NCBI GenBank assembly: GCA_018365455.1 | Contig: JAGZJZ010000002.1 | Coordinates: forward strand, 62,001 to 126,000 | DNA from: Clostridiales bacterium | GTDB lineage: Bacteria; Bacillota; Clostridia; Lachnospirales; Lachnospiraceae | Direction: 5' to 3' | Length of the DNA: 64,000 nt | Shown: one piece after another, positions 25,949 through 33,606 of the stretch | Layout: every line of letters begins with the position of its first letter | How positions within the stretch are numbered: position 1 is the stretch's first letter | Position numbers and translations under genes: made by a program | The notes under the pieces: model-generated | What the model saw: the letters and a program-made list of their open reading frames with translations, nothing else | What the model was told of the DNA's origin: nothing | Databases searched by the model: none

Positions 25949-28066
25949 TTGGCTGGAAGAGAATATCCATTAGAGAGAACCAGAAATATTGGTATTATGG
26001 CTCATATCGATGCTGGTAAGACAACATTGACAGAGCGTATCCTTTATTACACTGGTGTAAACTATAAAATCGGTGATACTCATGAAGGTACTGCAACCAT
26101 GGACTGGATGGAGCAGGAACAGGAAAGAGGTATCACAATTACTTCAGCCGCTACAACATGTCACTGGACATTGCAGGAAAACTGCGAAACGAAACCAGGT
26201 GCTTTAGAGCATCGTATCAATATTATTGATACTCCAGGACACGTTGACTTTACAGTAGAGGTTGAACGTTCCCTACGTGTACTCGACGGTGCTGTCGGTG
26301 TATTCTGTGCTAAGGGCGGTGTTGAACCTCAATCTGAAAATGTATGGCGTCAGGCTGACACTTATAATGTACCTCGTATGGCATTCATCAATAAGATGGA
26401 TATCATGGGTGCAGATTTCTACGGTGCAGTAGAACAGATTAAAAACAGATTAGGCAAAAATGCTATCTGTCTTCAGCTTCCAATCGGAAAAGAAGATGAT
26501 TTCAAAGGAATCATTGACTTATTCGAAATGCAGGCTTATATCTACAATGATGAGAAGGGTGAAGACATTTCCATCACTGAGATTCCAGAAGATATGAAAG
26601 ATGATGCCGAATTATATCGTACAGAATTAGTAGAGAAAATCTGCGAATTAGATGACGATTTAATGATGGAATACCTGGAAGGTGAAGAACCATCCGTAGA
26701 AGCATTAAAGGCTGCTCTGAGAAAGGGTACCTGCGAATGTACTGCTATTCCTGTTTGCTGTGGAACAGCTTACAGAAATAAAGGTGTTCAGAAGCTTTTA
26801 AATGCAATTCTTGAATTCATGCCGGCTCCAACCGATATCGCTTCTATTGAAGGAACTGATATGGAAGGAAACCCGATTGTAAGACATTCATCTGATGATG
26901 AACCGTTTGCAGCATTGGCATTCAAGATTATGGCTGACCCATTTGTTGGTAAGCTGGCATTCTTCAGAGTTTACTCTGGATCAATGAACTCAGGTTCTTA
27001 TGTATTAAATGCAACAAAAGGCAAAAAGGAACGTGTTGGACGTATCCTTCAGATGCACGCTAATAAGAGAGCAGAACTTGATAAAGTTTATGCAGGAGAT
27101 ATCGCAGCAGCTGTAGGCTTTAAGTTTACAACCACCGGCGATACAATCTGTGACGAACAGCATCCGGTTATTCTGGAATCCATGGAATTCCCGGAACCAG
27201 TTATCGAATTAGCTATCGAGCCTAAGACAAAAGCTGGTCAGGGCAAGATGGGTGAAGCTTTAGCAAAACTTGCAGAAGAAGATCCTACTTTCCGTGCACA
27301 TACAGATCATGAAACAGGACAGACAATTATCGCAGGTATGGGTGAACTTCATCTTGAAATCATCGTAGACAGACTTCTTCGTGAATTCAAGGTTGAAGCA
27401 AATGTAGGTGCACCTCAGGTTGCTTACAAAGAAACCTTTACAAAACCTGTTGATGTTGACAGCAAATATGCAAAACAGTCCGGTGGACGTGGTCAGTACG
27501 GTCATTGTAAAGTTAGATTTACACCAATGGATCCAAATGGCGAAGAAACATTCAAATATGAATCCAGCGTTGTTGGTGGTGCTATTCCGAAGGAATACAT
27601 CCCTGCAGTTGGACAGGGTATCGAAGAAGCTGCAAAAGCAGGTATTCTTGGTGGCTTCCCTGTACTTGGTGTTAATGCAAATGTATATGATGGTTCTTAC
27701 CATGAAGTCGATTCAAGTGAAATGGCATTCCATATCGCTGGATCCATGGCATTCAAAGATGCTATGAGAAAAGGTGATGCGGTATTATTAGAGCCAATCA
27801 TGAAGGTTGAAGTTACTATGCCTGAAGATTACATGGGTGATGTTATCGGTGATATCAACTCCCGTCGTGGTCGTATCGAAGGTATGGAAGACATCGGTGG
27901 TGGTAAACTCGTAAGAGGATATGTTCCGCTGGCTGAAATGTTTGGTTACTCTACAGACTTACGTTCCAAAACACAGGGACGTGGTAATTACTCTATGTTC
28001 TTCGAGAAATATGAGCAGGTTCCGAAGTCTGTACAGGAAAAAGTATTAAGTGCTAAGTCCAAATAA
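25949..28066 (+). CDS. fusA: elongation factor G
   Basis: A 705-residue translocation GTPase. G1 AHIDAGKTT, switch region ERGITITSAATT, DTPGHVDF and NKMD in domain I, then domains II-V with SGGRGQYGHCKVRF and SRRGRIEGMED. Full length, so the canonical EF-G rather than a tetracycline-resistance paralogue. The start codon is TTG, preceded by AGGAGG (25935-25940); no ATG gives the conserved MAGREYPLERTRNIGIMAHI start. It is the third gene of the str operon. Confidence 0.98.
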   Translation: MAGREYPLERTRNIGIMAHIDAGKTTLTERILYYTGVNYKIGDTHEGTATMDWMEQEQERGITITSAATTCHWTLQENCETKPGALEHRINIIDTPGHVDFTVEVERSLRVLDGAVGVFCAKGGVEPQSENVWRQADTYNVPRMAFINKMDIMGADFYGAVEQIKNRLGKNAICLQLPIGKEDDFKGIIDLFEMQAYIYNDEKGEDISITEIPEDMKDDAELYRTELVEKICELDDDLMMEYLEGEEPSVEALKAALRKGTCECTAIPVCCGTAYRNKGVQKLLNAILEFMPAPTDIASIEGTDMEGNPIVRHSSDDEPFAALAFKIMADPFVGKLAFFRVYSGSMNSGSYVLNATKGKKERVGRILQMHANKRAELDKVYAGDIAAAVGFKFTTTGDTICDEQHPVILESMEFPEPVIELAIEPKTKAGQGKMGEALAKLAEEDPTFRAHTDHETGQTIIAGMGELHLEIIVDRLLREFKVEANVGAPQVAYKETFTKPVDVDSKYAKQSGGRGQYGHCKVRFTPMDPNGEETFKYESSVVGGAIPKEYIPAVGQGIEEAAKAGILGGFPVLGVNANVYDGSYHEVDSSEMAFHIAGSMAFKDAMRKGDAVLLEPIMKVEVTMPEDYMGDVIGDINSRRGRIEGMEDIGGGKLVRGYVPLAEMFGYSTDLRSKTQGRGNYSMFFEKYEQVPKSVQEKVLSAKSK

Positions 28067-28090
28067 GTAATTATATCGTCATTTTAAAAA

Positions 28091-28141
28091 ATTAGGCTTG
28101 AAAATATCTTTGATTTGAAATATAATCAAAGATAGCCTAAT
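28091..28141 (+). other. long hairpin between fusA and tuf
   Basis: Two-part stem: ATTAGGC with GCCTAAT, and TATCTTTGATT with AATCAAAGATA (28105-28115 / 28124-28134). There is no U-run, so it is not a classical terminator. It could be a processing or attenuation site that sets EF-Tu expression apart from fusA. Confidence 0.5.
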
Positions 28142-28201
28142 GAAATAAAAAACCAAAAAGAAAGCCTGATACAGGCGCATATTATAAGGAGGACATTCAA
28201 A

Positions 28202-29395
28202 ATGGCTAAAGCTAAATTTGAAAGAAACAAACCACATGCTAATATTGGTACCATTGGACACGTTGACCATGGTAAAACAACTTTAACAGCTGCAATTACA
28301 AAAACTCTGAGCGAAAGAGTTGCAGGTAACGCAGCAGTTGATTTCGAGAATATTGATAAAGCTCCAGAAGAAAGAGAACGTGGTATCACAATCTCTACAG
28401 CTCACGTTGAGTATGAAACAGATAATAGACATTACGCACACGTTGACTGCCCAGGACATGCTGACTATGTAAAGAACATGATCACAGGTGCTGCTCAGAT
28501 GGATGGTGCTATCCTTGTTGTTGCTGCTACTGATGGTGTTATGGCTCAGACAAAAGAGCATATCTTACTTTCCCGTCAGGTAGGTGTTCCTTACATCGTA
28601 GTATTCATGAATAAATGTGATATGGTTGATGATGAAGAATTACTTGAATTAGTAGACATGGAAATCCGTGAATTATTAAGCGAGTATGAATTCCCAGGCG
28701 ATGATACACCAATCATCCAGGGTTCTGCTTTAAAAGCTCTTGAAGATCCAAGCAGCAAATGGGGCGATAAGATCATGGAACTTATGGACGCAGTTGACAG
28801 CTGGATTCCAGATCCTAAGCGTGCTACAGATCAGCCATTCTTAATGCCAGTCGAAGACGTATTCTCTATCACAGGACGTGGTACAGTTGCTACAGGTAGA
28901 GTAGAACGTGGTGTTCTTCATGTATCTGAAGAAGTTGAAATCGTTGGTATCAAAGAAGAAACAAGAAAAGTTGTTGTTACAGGAATCGAAATGTTCCGTA
29001 AACTTCTTGACGAAGCTCAGGCTGGTGATAACATTGGTGCGTTACTTCGTGGTGTTCAGAGAACAGAAATCGAAAGAGGACAGGTTCTTTCTAAACCAGG
29101 TACAGTTACATGCCATACAAAATTTACAGCTCAGGTTTACGTATTGACAAAAGATGAAGGTGGACGTCATACTCCTTTCTTCAACAACTACAGACCTCAG
29201 TTCTACTTCCGTACAACTGACGTTACAGGTGTTATCAACCTTCCAGAAGGTACAGAAATGTGCATGCCTGGTGATAACGTAGAAATGTCAATCGAATTGA
29301 TCCACCCAATCGCTATGGAGCAGGGTCTTACTTTCGCTATTCGTGAAGGTGGACGTACAGTTGGATCAGGCCGTGTTGCTACCATCATTGCGTAA
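28202..29395 (+). CDS. tuf: elongation factor Tu
   Basis: A 397-residue aminoacyl-tRNA carrier GTPase with GHVDHGKTT, the effector loop ERGITISTAHVEYE, DCPGHADY, NKCD and a complete C-terminal beta-barrel ending GRTVGSGRVATIIA. AAGGAGG precedes the ATG. A Rho-independent terminator follows, ending the str operon. No other tuf copy is in the window. Confidence 0.99.
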   Translation: MAKAKFERNKPHANIGTIGHVDHGKTTLTAAITKTLSERVAGNAAVDFENIDKAPEERERGITISTAHVEYETDNRHYAHVDCPGHADYVKNMITGAAQMDGAILVVAATDGVMAQTKEHILLSRQVGVPYIVVFMNKCDMVDDEELLELVDMEIRELLSEYEFPGDDTPIIQGSALKALEDPSSKWGDKIMELMDAVDSWIPDPKRATDQPFLMPVEDVFSITGRGTVATGRVERGVLHVSEEVEIVGIKEETRKVVVTGIEMFRKLLDEAQAGDNIGALLRGVQRTEIERGQVLSKPGTVTCHTKFTAQVYVLTKDEGGRHTPFFNNYRPQFYFRTTDVTGVINLPEGTEMCMPGDNVEMSIELIHPIAMEQGLTFAIREGGRTVGSGRVATIIA

Positions 29396-29437
29396 TTAAT
29401 ATAATTTAAATAGATACATTAGTCCAAGCGTAAGATG

Positions 29438-29467
29438 CCCGTAGAGCCTAGGTTCTACGGGTTTTTC
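29438..29467 (+). terminator. terminator after tuf
   Basis: Stem CCCGTAGA (29438-29445) / TCTACGGG (29454-29461) with the loop itself partly self-complementary, then TTTTTCTG. Confidence 0.9.
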
Positions 29468-29645
29468 TGTGTCCGGTCTATTGTTTAAAATTATGATATA
29501 ACCTGTAACGTGATTGTGACTTTTGCCGCTAGGAAAGAAACCAAAAGTATGTTATAATAGAAATGTAACTTGCGGCTTTGGTGATCAGATGAGGTTGCTG
29601 GAGTGGTTCTTCCGGAAGGGAAGTAAAGAAAGTAAGGTGCTTATA

Positions 29646-30143
29646 TTGTTTAAGATTAATGAAAGTGTGGTTTATGAGGGAAGAGGCGTATACAATATTG
29701 AAAATATTGACAGGCTGGATTTTCTAAACACAAAAGAGATGTACTATATATTAAAGCCTGTTTGTAGAGATGGAGGAACAATCTACATTAAAACAAACAA
29801 TGACAAAGTTTCGATGAGAAAGGTTATAACGAAAGAAAAAGCGGAAAAGTACCTCGATGATTTACCTAAGATGCCTGCAATCTACGATGAAAATGACAGA
29901 GTGAGAGACAAAGAGTATCAGAGTGTTTTGAAGTCATGCGAATGCGGAAAATGCTTTGGAATGTTAAAAGGGATTATACATGAGCAAAAGAACAGACAGG
30001 AGAGCGGCAAAAAATTAAGTATAAGTGATGATAAAAATCTCCAAAGAGTGGAGCATTTACTATTTTCAGAGCTCGCTGTGGTTTTTGATACTACTTTTGA
30101 AAGAATAGAAGCAAAAATTGCAAAGCTTTTGCAGGTTGCTTAG
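29646..30143 (+). CDS. CarD-like RNA polymerase-associated transcription factor
   Basis: About 165 residues from the TTG at 29646. The N-terminal part (INESVVYEGRGVYNIENI, then YYILKPVCRDGGTIYIKTNN and a VSMRKVITKEKAEKYL segment) fits the CarD/TRCF RNA-polymerase-interaction domain. The C-terminal half is helical and contains CECGKCFGM and the end ERIEAKIAKLL, as in clostridial CarD-like proteins. The longer frame from 29523 crosses a TATAAT (29553-29558), so its first codons are probably promoter. TTG 29646 behind AAGGTG gives the usual CarD beginning; ATG 29589 is the alternative. CarD proteins bind the RpoB beta1 lobe and tune open-complex stability. Confidence 0.7.
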   Translation: MFKINESVVYEGRGVYNIENIDRLDFLNTKEMYYILKPVCRDGGTIYIKTNNDKVSMRKVITKEKAEKYLDDLPKMPAIYDENDRVRDKEYQSVLKSCECGKCFGMLKGIIHEQKNRQESGKKLSISDDKNLQRVEHLLFSELAVVFDTTFERIEAKIAKLLQVA

Positions 30144-30162
30144 ATCAAGTTGTTTAATAGAA

Positions 30163-30189
30163 TGAGATCCTGTACGGGGTCTCTTTTTT
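30163..30189 (+). terminator. terminator after the CarD-like gene
   Basis: Short stem GAGATCC / GGGTCTC followed by TTTTTT. Confidence 0.75.
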
Positions 30190-30232
30190 GTGTCCTCCAA
30201 TACAATATATATATTACATATGTAAAATATAG

Positions 30233-30296
30233 TTGACATTAAGCTGTTGCTGGTAGTATACTAGACACAAGTACTAGACACAAGTGGATACACAAG
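30233..30296 (+). promoter_or_regulatory. promoter with tandem operator repeats before the XRE regulator
   Basis: TTGACA (30233-30238), 18-bp spacer, TATACT (30257-30262). The 13-bp sequence TACTAGACACAAG occurs twice head to tail (30259-30271, 30272-30284), overlapping the -10 and start point, followed by a degenerate third copy ending ACACAAG at 30296. The position suits a repressor, most likely the XRE protein itself. Confidence 0.65.
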
Positions 30297-30331
30297 TGGA
30301 AAGCAAAATAACTCGGAGATGGTGGTGGGAT

Positions 30332-30535
30332 ATGAAAAACATGAAAATGAAAATTGCCAGGATGGAAAAGGATCTTTCCCAAGTACAACTAGCAGAGATA
30401 ACAGGTGTAACCAGGCAGACGATTGGGATGATCGAAGCCGGTGATTTTAACCCATCACTGAAACTTTGTATCGCTATTTGCAAAGCATTGGGCAAAACAT
30501 TAAATGATCTATTCTGGGAGGAGGAATGGCTATGA
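30332..30535 (+). CDS. XRE-family transcriptional regulator (single HTH domain)
   Basis: A 67-residue protein that is essentially one helix-turn-helix domain. LSQVQLAEITGVTRQTIGMIEAG is the HTH core, followed by NPSLKLCIAICKALGKTLNDLFWEE, the usual end of this short family. The ATG at 30332 follows GGTGGTGGG; the upstream open frame lies in the operator. The stop overlaps the start of the membrane protein gene (ATGA at 30532-30535), so the two are translationally coupled. Such pairs are common in Firmicutes, where the regulator controls the co-encoded membrane protein. Confidence 0.85.
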   Translation: MKNMKMKIARMEKDLSQVQLAEITGVTRQTIGMIEAGDFNPSLKLCIAICKALGKTLNDLFWEEEWL

Positions 30536-30990
30536 GAGAAAGTAATCTGGATGAAAGAGAAAAGCAGAAACTGGCGGAAATAGGAAAGCGTAGTTTTTGG
30601 ATTATGGTAGCTGTGGGAATGGCAGTGATTATAGTTCAGGACTTTATATTACAATCTGATAGGGGCGGTACGCTGGGAGAAACAATCATAATACTCACAG
30701 GTATTTTTGCCTATCAGATCGGATGCATCCGGGAAGGAATCTGGGATGGATCCAATGCATTAAGAGGATGGAAGGGCAGTTTATTCTATGGATTTGCGGG
30801 ATCCGGAATCTTCAGTCTGGCCTATTGGGCTATCCTGATTTGCGGAAAAGGTAAAAAAGAATTTAATATTGAAAAAAGGGTTGGAACTGCATTTATAATT
30901 TTGTTTACCCTGATTTTTAGTTTTACCTGGCTTTTTGATCATTTTGTGAGAAAAAAACAGGAGAAAAACGAAAATGAATATTTGGATTAA
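30532..30990 (+). CDS. small membrane protein (DUF6773-like) coupled to an XRE regulator
   Basis: A 152-residue protein with a charged N-terminus (LDEREKQKLAEIGKRSFW) and about four TM segments: near 17-35, 47-65, 83-103 and 112-135. The Lys/Glu-rich C-terminus is probably cytoplasmic. The start ATG at 30532 is chosen over 30526 because AGGAGG (30519-30524) is 7 nt upstream of it. The LDERE start and topology match membrane proteins regularly found directly after short XRE regulators. No catalytic motif; function unknown. Confidence 0.7.
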   Translation: MRESNLDEREKQKLAEIGKRSFWIMVAVGMAVIIVQDFILQSDRGGTLGETIIILTGIFAYQIGCIREGIWDGSNALRGWKGSLFYGFAGSGIFSLAYWAILICGKGKKEFNIEKRVGTAFIILFTLIFSFTWLFDHFVRKKQEKNENEYLD

Positions 30991-31033
30991 AGTATAGGTA
31001 CAGCGGTTATATATATGAGAAAAAAATGGAAAT

Positions 31034-31067
31034 AGCGTAATCTCTCTGGTGGAGGTTACGCTTTTCT
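31034..31067 (+). terminator. terminator after the XRE-membrane protein pair
   Basis: Stem AGCGTAA (31034-31040) / TTACGCT (31056-31062) followed by TTTC. The remaining 200 bp to the next gene are AT-rich and hold its promoter only. Confidence 0.75.
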
Positions 31068-31198
31068 ATGGTTATAAATTACAGAATGATCTATGTTGTG
31101 CCGATAAGCAGTTATTTATAATTTGGTTGATATTATATAATTTGCGGTCAAAATCCCATATGATTTAATCTATAAAATATTCATTTTTGTAATTTGTA

Positions 31199-31227
31199 TT
31201 GAATTTAACCTGGGGTTAGAATATGAT
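31199..31227 (+). promoter_or_regulatory. promoter of the OmpR-type two-component operon
   Basis: TTGAAT (31199-31204), 17-bp spacer, TATGAT (31222-31227), about 40 nt before the start codon. Confidence 0.6.
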
Positions 31228-31266
31228 GTATTTATGAGAAGTAAATAAGAGTAAGAGGTAGATACG

Positions 31267-31941
31267 ATGGAAAGAATCCTGATGATAGAAGATGATCTGG
31301 ACTTAATGGAAGGCGTAGTATTTTTTCTGGAGAGTGAGGGGTACAAAATGGACAGGGCGGTCAGCAAAAGGGAAGGCAAAGAGAAATTGCTCGGAGAGAA
31401 CTATACCCTGATTATCATGGACTGTAATCTCCCGGATGGAAATGGCTTTGAATTATGCAGAGAAGTACGGGAGTATAGTCAGATCCCTATTCTGATGCTG
31501 ACGGCAAGGGATACGGAGATGGATGAGATCAAGGCTTTAGAATTAGGTGTGGATGATTTCATGACGAAACCATTTTCGTTATCTGTCCTGAAAGCCAGGA
31601 TAAAGAATTTATGCAGAAGAAGAGAAAATATATCCATGATAAACTCGAATGGAATTACCATTGATAAATGTAAGGGAAAAGTATTTAAAGAGAAAGAAGA
31701 GGTTTTGCTTAGTGCTGTGGAATATAAGCTCTTAGTCTACTTTGTGGAGAACAGGGAGCAGATTTTATCAAAAGAGCAGATTTTGGACTGGGTCTGGGAT
31801 CAGGATGGAAAATTTGTGGATGATAATATAGTTTCAGTGAATATCAGAAGACTGCGTATGAAAATTGAAAAAGATCCGTCTAATCCACAATTTATAAAAA
31901 CAGTGCATGGGATGGGTTATATTTGGAGAGAGAAAAAATGA
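31267..31941 (+). CDS. OmpR/PhoB-family response regulator
   Basis: A 224-residue winged-helix response regulator. Receiver (1-115): EDD acid cluster at 8-10, phosphoacceptor D52 in IIMDCNLPDG, TARD and the switch Lys in FMTKPFS. The effector domain (about 125-224) has the OmpR signature QILSKEQILDWVWDQDGKFVDDNIVSV, quoted here only as the segment ending NIRRLRMKIE. It overlaps the kinase gene by ATGA and precedes an ABC exporter, the order of BceR/VanR-like systems responding to cell-envelope antibiotics. Confidence 0.92.
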   Translation: MERILMIEDDLDLMEGVVFFLESEGYKMDRAVSKREGKEKLLGENYTLIIMDCNLPDGNGFELCREVREYSQIPILMLTARDTEMDEIKALELGVDDFMTKPFSLSVLKARIKNLCRRRENISMINSNGITIDKCKGKVFKEKEEVLLSAVEYKLLVYFVENREQILSKEQILDWVWDQDGKFVDDNIVSVNIRRLRMKIEKDPSNPQFIKTVHGMGYIWREKK

Positions 31942-32849
31942 TTGTAATTCTATTATTAGCGTGTTGCATTGTATCCTTAGGAGTGGCGGTCTATTATAGG
32001 AAGAAATATCAGGGACTGTATTTTAACATAGATAGGATGCTGGATGAATTGCTGAATGAAAAAGACATTACCCAATCAGATTTAAAAGAAGGAGAAGCTT
32101 CGGCACTTGCAGGGAAGATGATGCGGGTTCAGGAAAAACTGAATGTGGAGATATGCCAGGCGAAGGAAGAAAAGGAAAGTGTGAAAAGTCTTATTTCCAA
32201 TATGTCTCATCAATTGCGGACGCCCCTGTCAAATGTTATGTTGTATCAGGAGCTTTTAGTAAATCAGGAATTGGATTTGGAGAAAAGATCTGTTTTCCAG
32301 AGAAAGTTAAAAGAACAGACTGAGAAAATCAACTGGATTTTACAGTCGTTGTTTAAAATGGTTCGATTGGAGGAAGGGGTGATTCAATTTGAGGCAGAAG
32401 TGAATCCGATAAAAGAGACTCTGCGAAAGGCGATTAACTCCGTATATGAGAAAGCTGCTTCCAAAGAAATAGAGATTGTAACCCGTGAGACGGAGGAAAT
32501 TTATCTGGTACATAATGTGAAATGGACGGCGGAAGCGCTGGAGAATATTTTGGAGAATGCCGTAAAGTACTCACCCAGAGGAAGCAGGATTGAAATTGTG
32601 CTGAAGCAGTTTGAAATGTGCAGCCAGATCAGAATCAGTGATCAGGGGATTGGAATTTCGGAAAAGGAATTTAACAATATTTTCAAACGGTTTTACCGGT
32701 CCAGGGAGGTGCAGGAACTGGAGGGGTCCGGAATTGGGCTTTATCTTGCCAAGTTGATTCTGGAGAAACAGAAGGGATATATTACGATTGAATCTAAGCC
32801 CGGTGAGGGCAGTTCTTTTTTTGTGTTCTTACAGAATTGTAAGGAGTGA
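31938..32849 (+). CDS. sensor histidine kinase with a single N-terminal TM and no extracellular sensor
   Basis: A 303-residue kinase. Only one hydrophobic segment (about residues 2-20) is visible, then a short linker and a HisKA domain with the H box SNMSHQLRTPLSN, N box ENILENAVKYS, DQGIGIS and GSGIGLYLAK. With essentially no extracytoplasmic region it cannot bind a ligand outside by itself, so sensing through the partner ABC transporter is likely, as known for BceS-type kinases (which normally have two TMs). The ATG at 31938 overlaps the regulator stop. Confidence 0.9.
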   Translation: MIVILLLACCIVSLGVAVYYRKKYQGLYFNIDRMLDELLNEKDITQSDLKEGEASALAGKMMRVQEKLNVEICQAKEEKESVKSLISNMSHQLRTPLSNVMLYQELLVNQELDLEKRSVFQRKLKEQTEKINWILQSLFKMVRLEEGVIQFEAEVNPIKETLRKAINSVYEKAASKEIEIVTRETEEIYLVHNVKWTAEALENILENAVKYSPRGSRIEIVLKQFEMCSQIRISDQGIGISEKEFNNIFKRFYRSREVQELEGSGIGLYLAKLILEKQKGYITIESKPGEGSSFFVFLQNCKE

Positions 32850-32852
32850 GCT

Positions 32853-32891
32853 GCTATTTGTAGCCGCTATGACATACTTGCCTGCTACAAT
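32853..32891 (+). promoter_or_regulatory. candidate regulated promoter of the ABC exporter genes
   Basis: TACAAT (32886-32891) has no good -35; instead an inverted repeat GCTA-TTTG-TAGC (32853-32864) and a further GCTAT (32866-32870) lie upstream. This fits control by the adjacent OmpR-type regulator, but the evidence is weak. Confidence 0.35.
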
Positions 32892-32919
32892 ATAGAAAAA
32901 CAAGAAAAGAGGCGGTTCA

Positions 32920-33606
32920 ATGAAGATATTAGAAATTAAAGATATCGTTAAAATATATGGACGTGGAGAAAATGCGGTACAGGCATTGCAACAGGTTAGT
33001 TTCTCTATAGAACAAGGTGAATTTGCTGCTTTGGTAGGAACTTCCGGTTCAGGTAAAAGCACATTATTAAATTTAATTGGAGGGCTTGATTATCCTTCGA
33101 AAGGTGAGATTATTGTTCGCAACCACAATATAGCAGCATTGAGGAAAAAGGAGTTAACGATATTCAGGAGAAGAAATATAGGTTTTATCTTTCAGAATTA
33201 CAGCCTGATGCCGATTTTAAATGTTTATGATAATGTAGCGCTTCCGATGACATTTGATCAGGGGAAACGTATTGACCATGCGTATATCCAGGAACTGCTG
33301 TATGAATTAGGGCTGTGGGAGAAAAGAGAGAAGTACCCCAATGAGTTATCCGGGGGACAGCAGCAGCGGGTGGCGATTGCCAGAGCACTTGCAAATAAAC
33401 CTGCCATTATTCTGGCAGACGAACCCACCGGGAATCTGGATTCCAGAACCACGATGGAGGTAATCGGCTTATTAAAAAACAGCAGCCAGAAATTCCATCA
33501 GACGATAATGATGGTTACCCATAATGAGGCAATTGCACAATTATGTGACAGAATTATCCATATAGAAGACGGAGGTATAGTGGGAGAAGGGGGTGGTCTA
33601 CAATGA
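32920..33606 (+). CDS. ABC transporter ATP-binding protein (LolD/MacB/BceA type)
   Basis: A 228-residue ATPase with Walker A GTSGSGKST, Q-loop FIFQNYSLMPILNVYDNV, signature LSGGQQQRVAIARAL, Walker B IILADEPTGNLD and the H-loop MVTHNE. The NYSLMPxLxVxDNV pattern marks the MacB/LolD/BceA class, which powers mechanotransmission or peptide-removal rather than import. The stop overlaps the permease start (ATGA at 33603-33606), so the two proteins are made together. Confidence 0.93.
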   Translation: MKILEIKDIVKIYGRGENAVQALQQVSFSIEQGEFAALVGTSGSGKSTLLNLIGGLDYPSKGEIIVRNHNIAALRKKELTIFRRRNIGFIFQNYSLMPILNVYDNVALPMTFDQGKRIDHAYIQELLYELGLWEKREKYPNELSGGQQQRVAIARALANKPAIILADEPTGNLDSRTTMEVIGLLKNSSQKFHQTIMMVTHNEAIAQLCDRIIHIEDGGIVGEGGGLQ

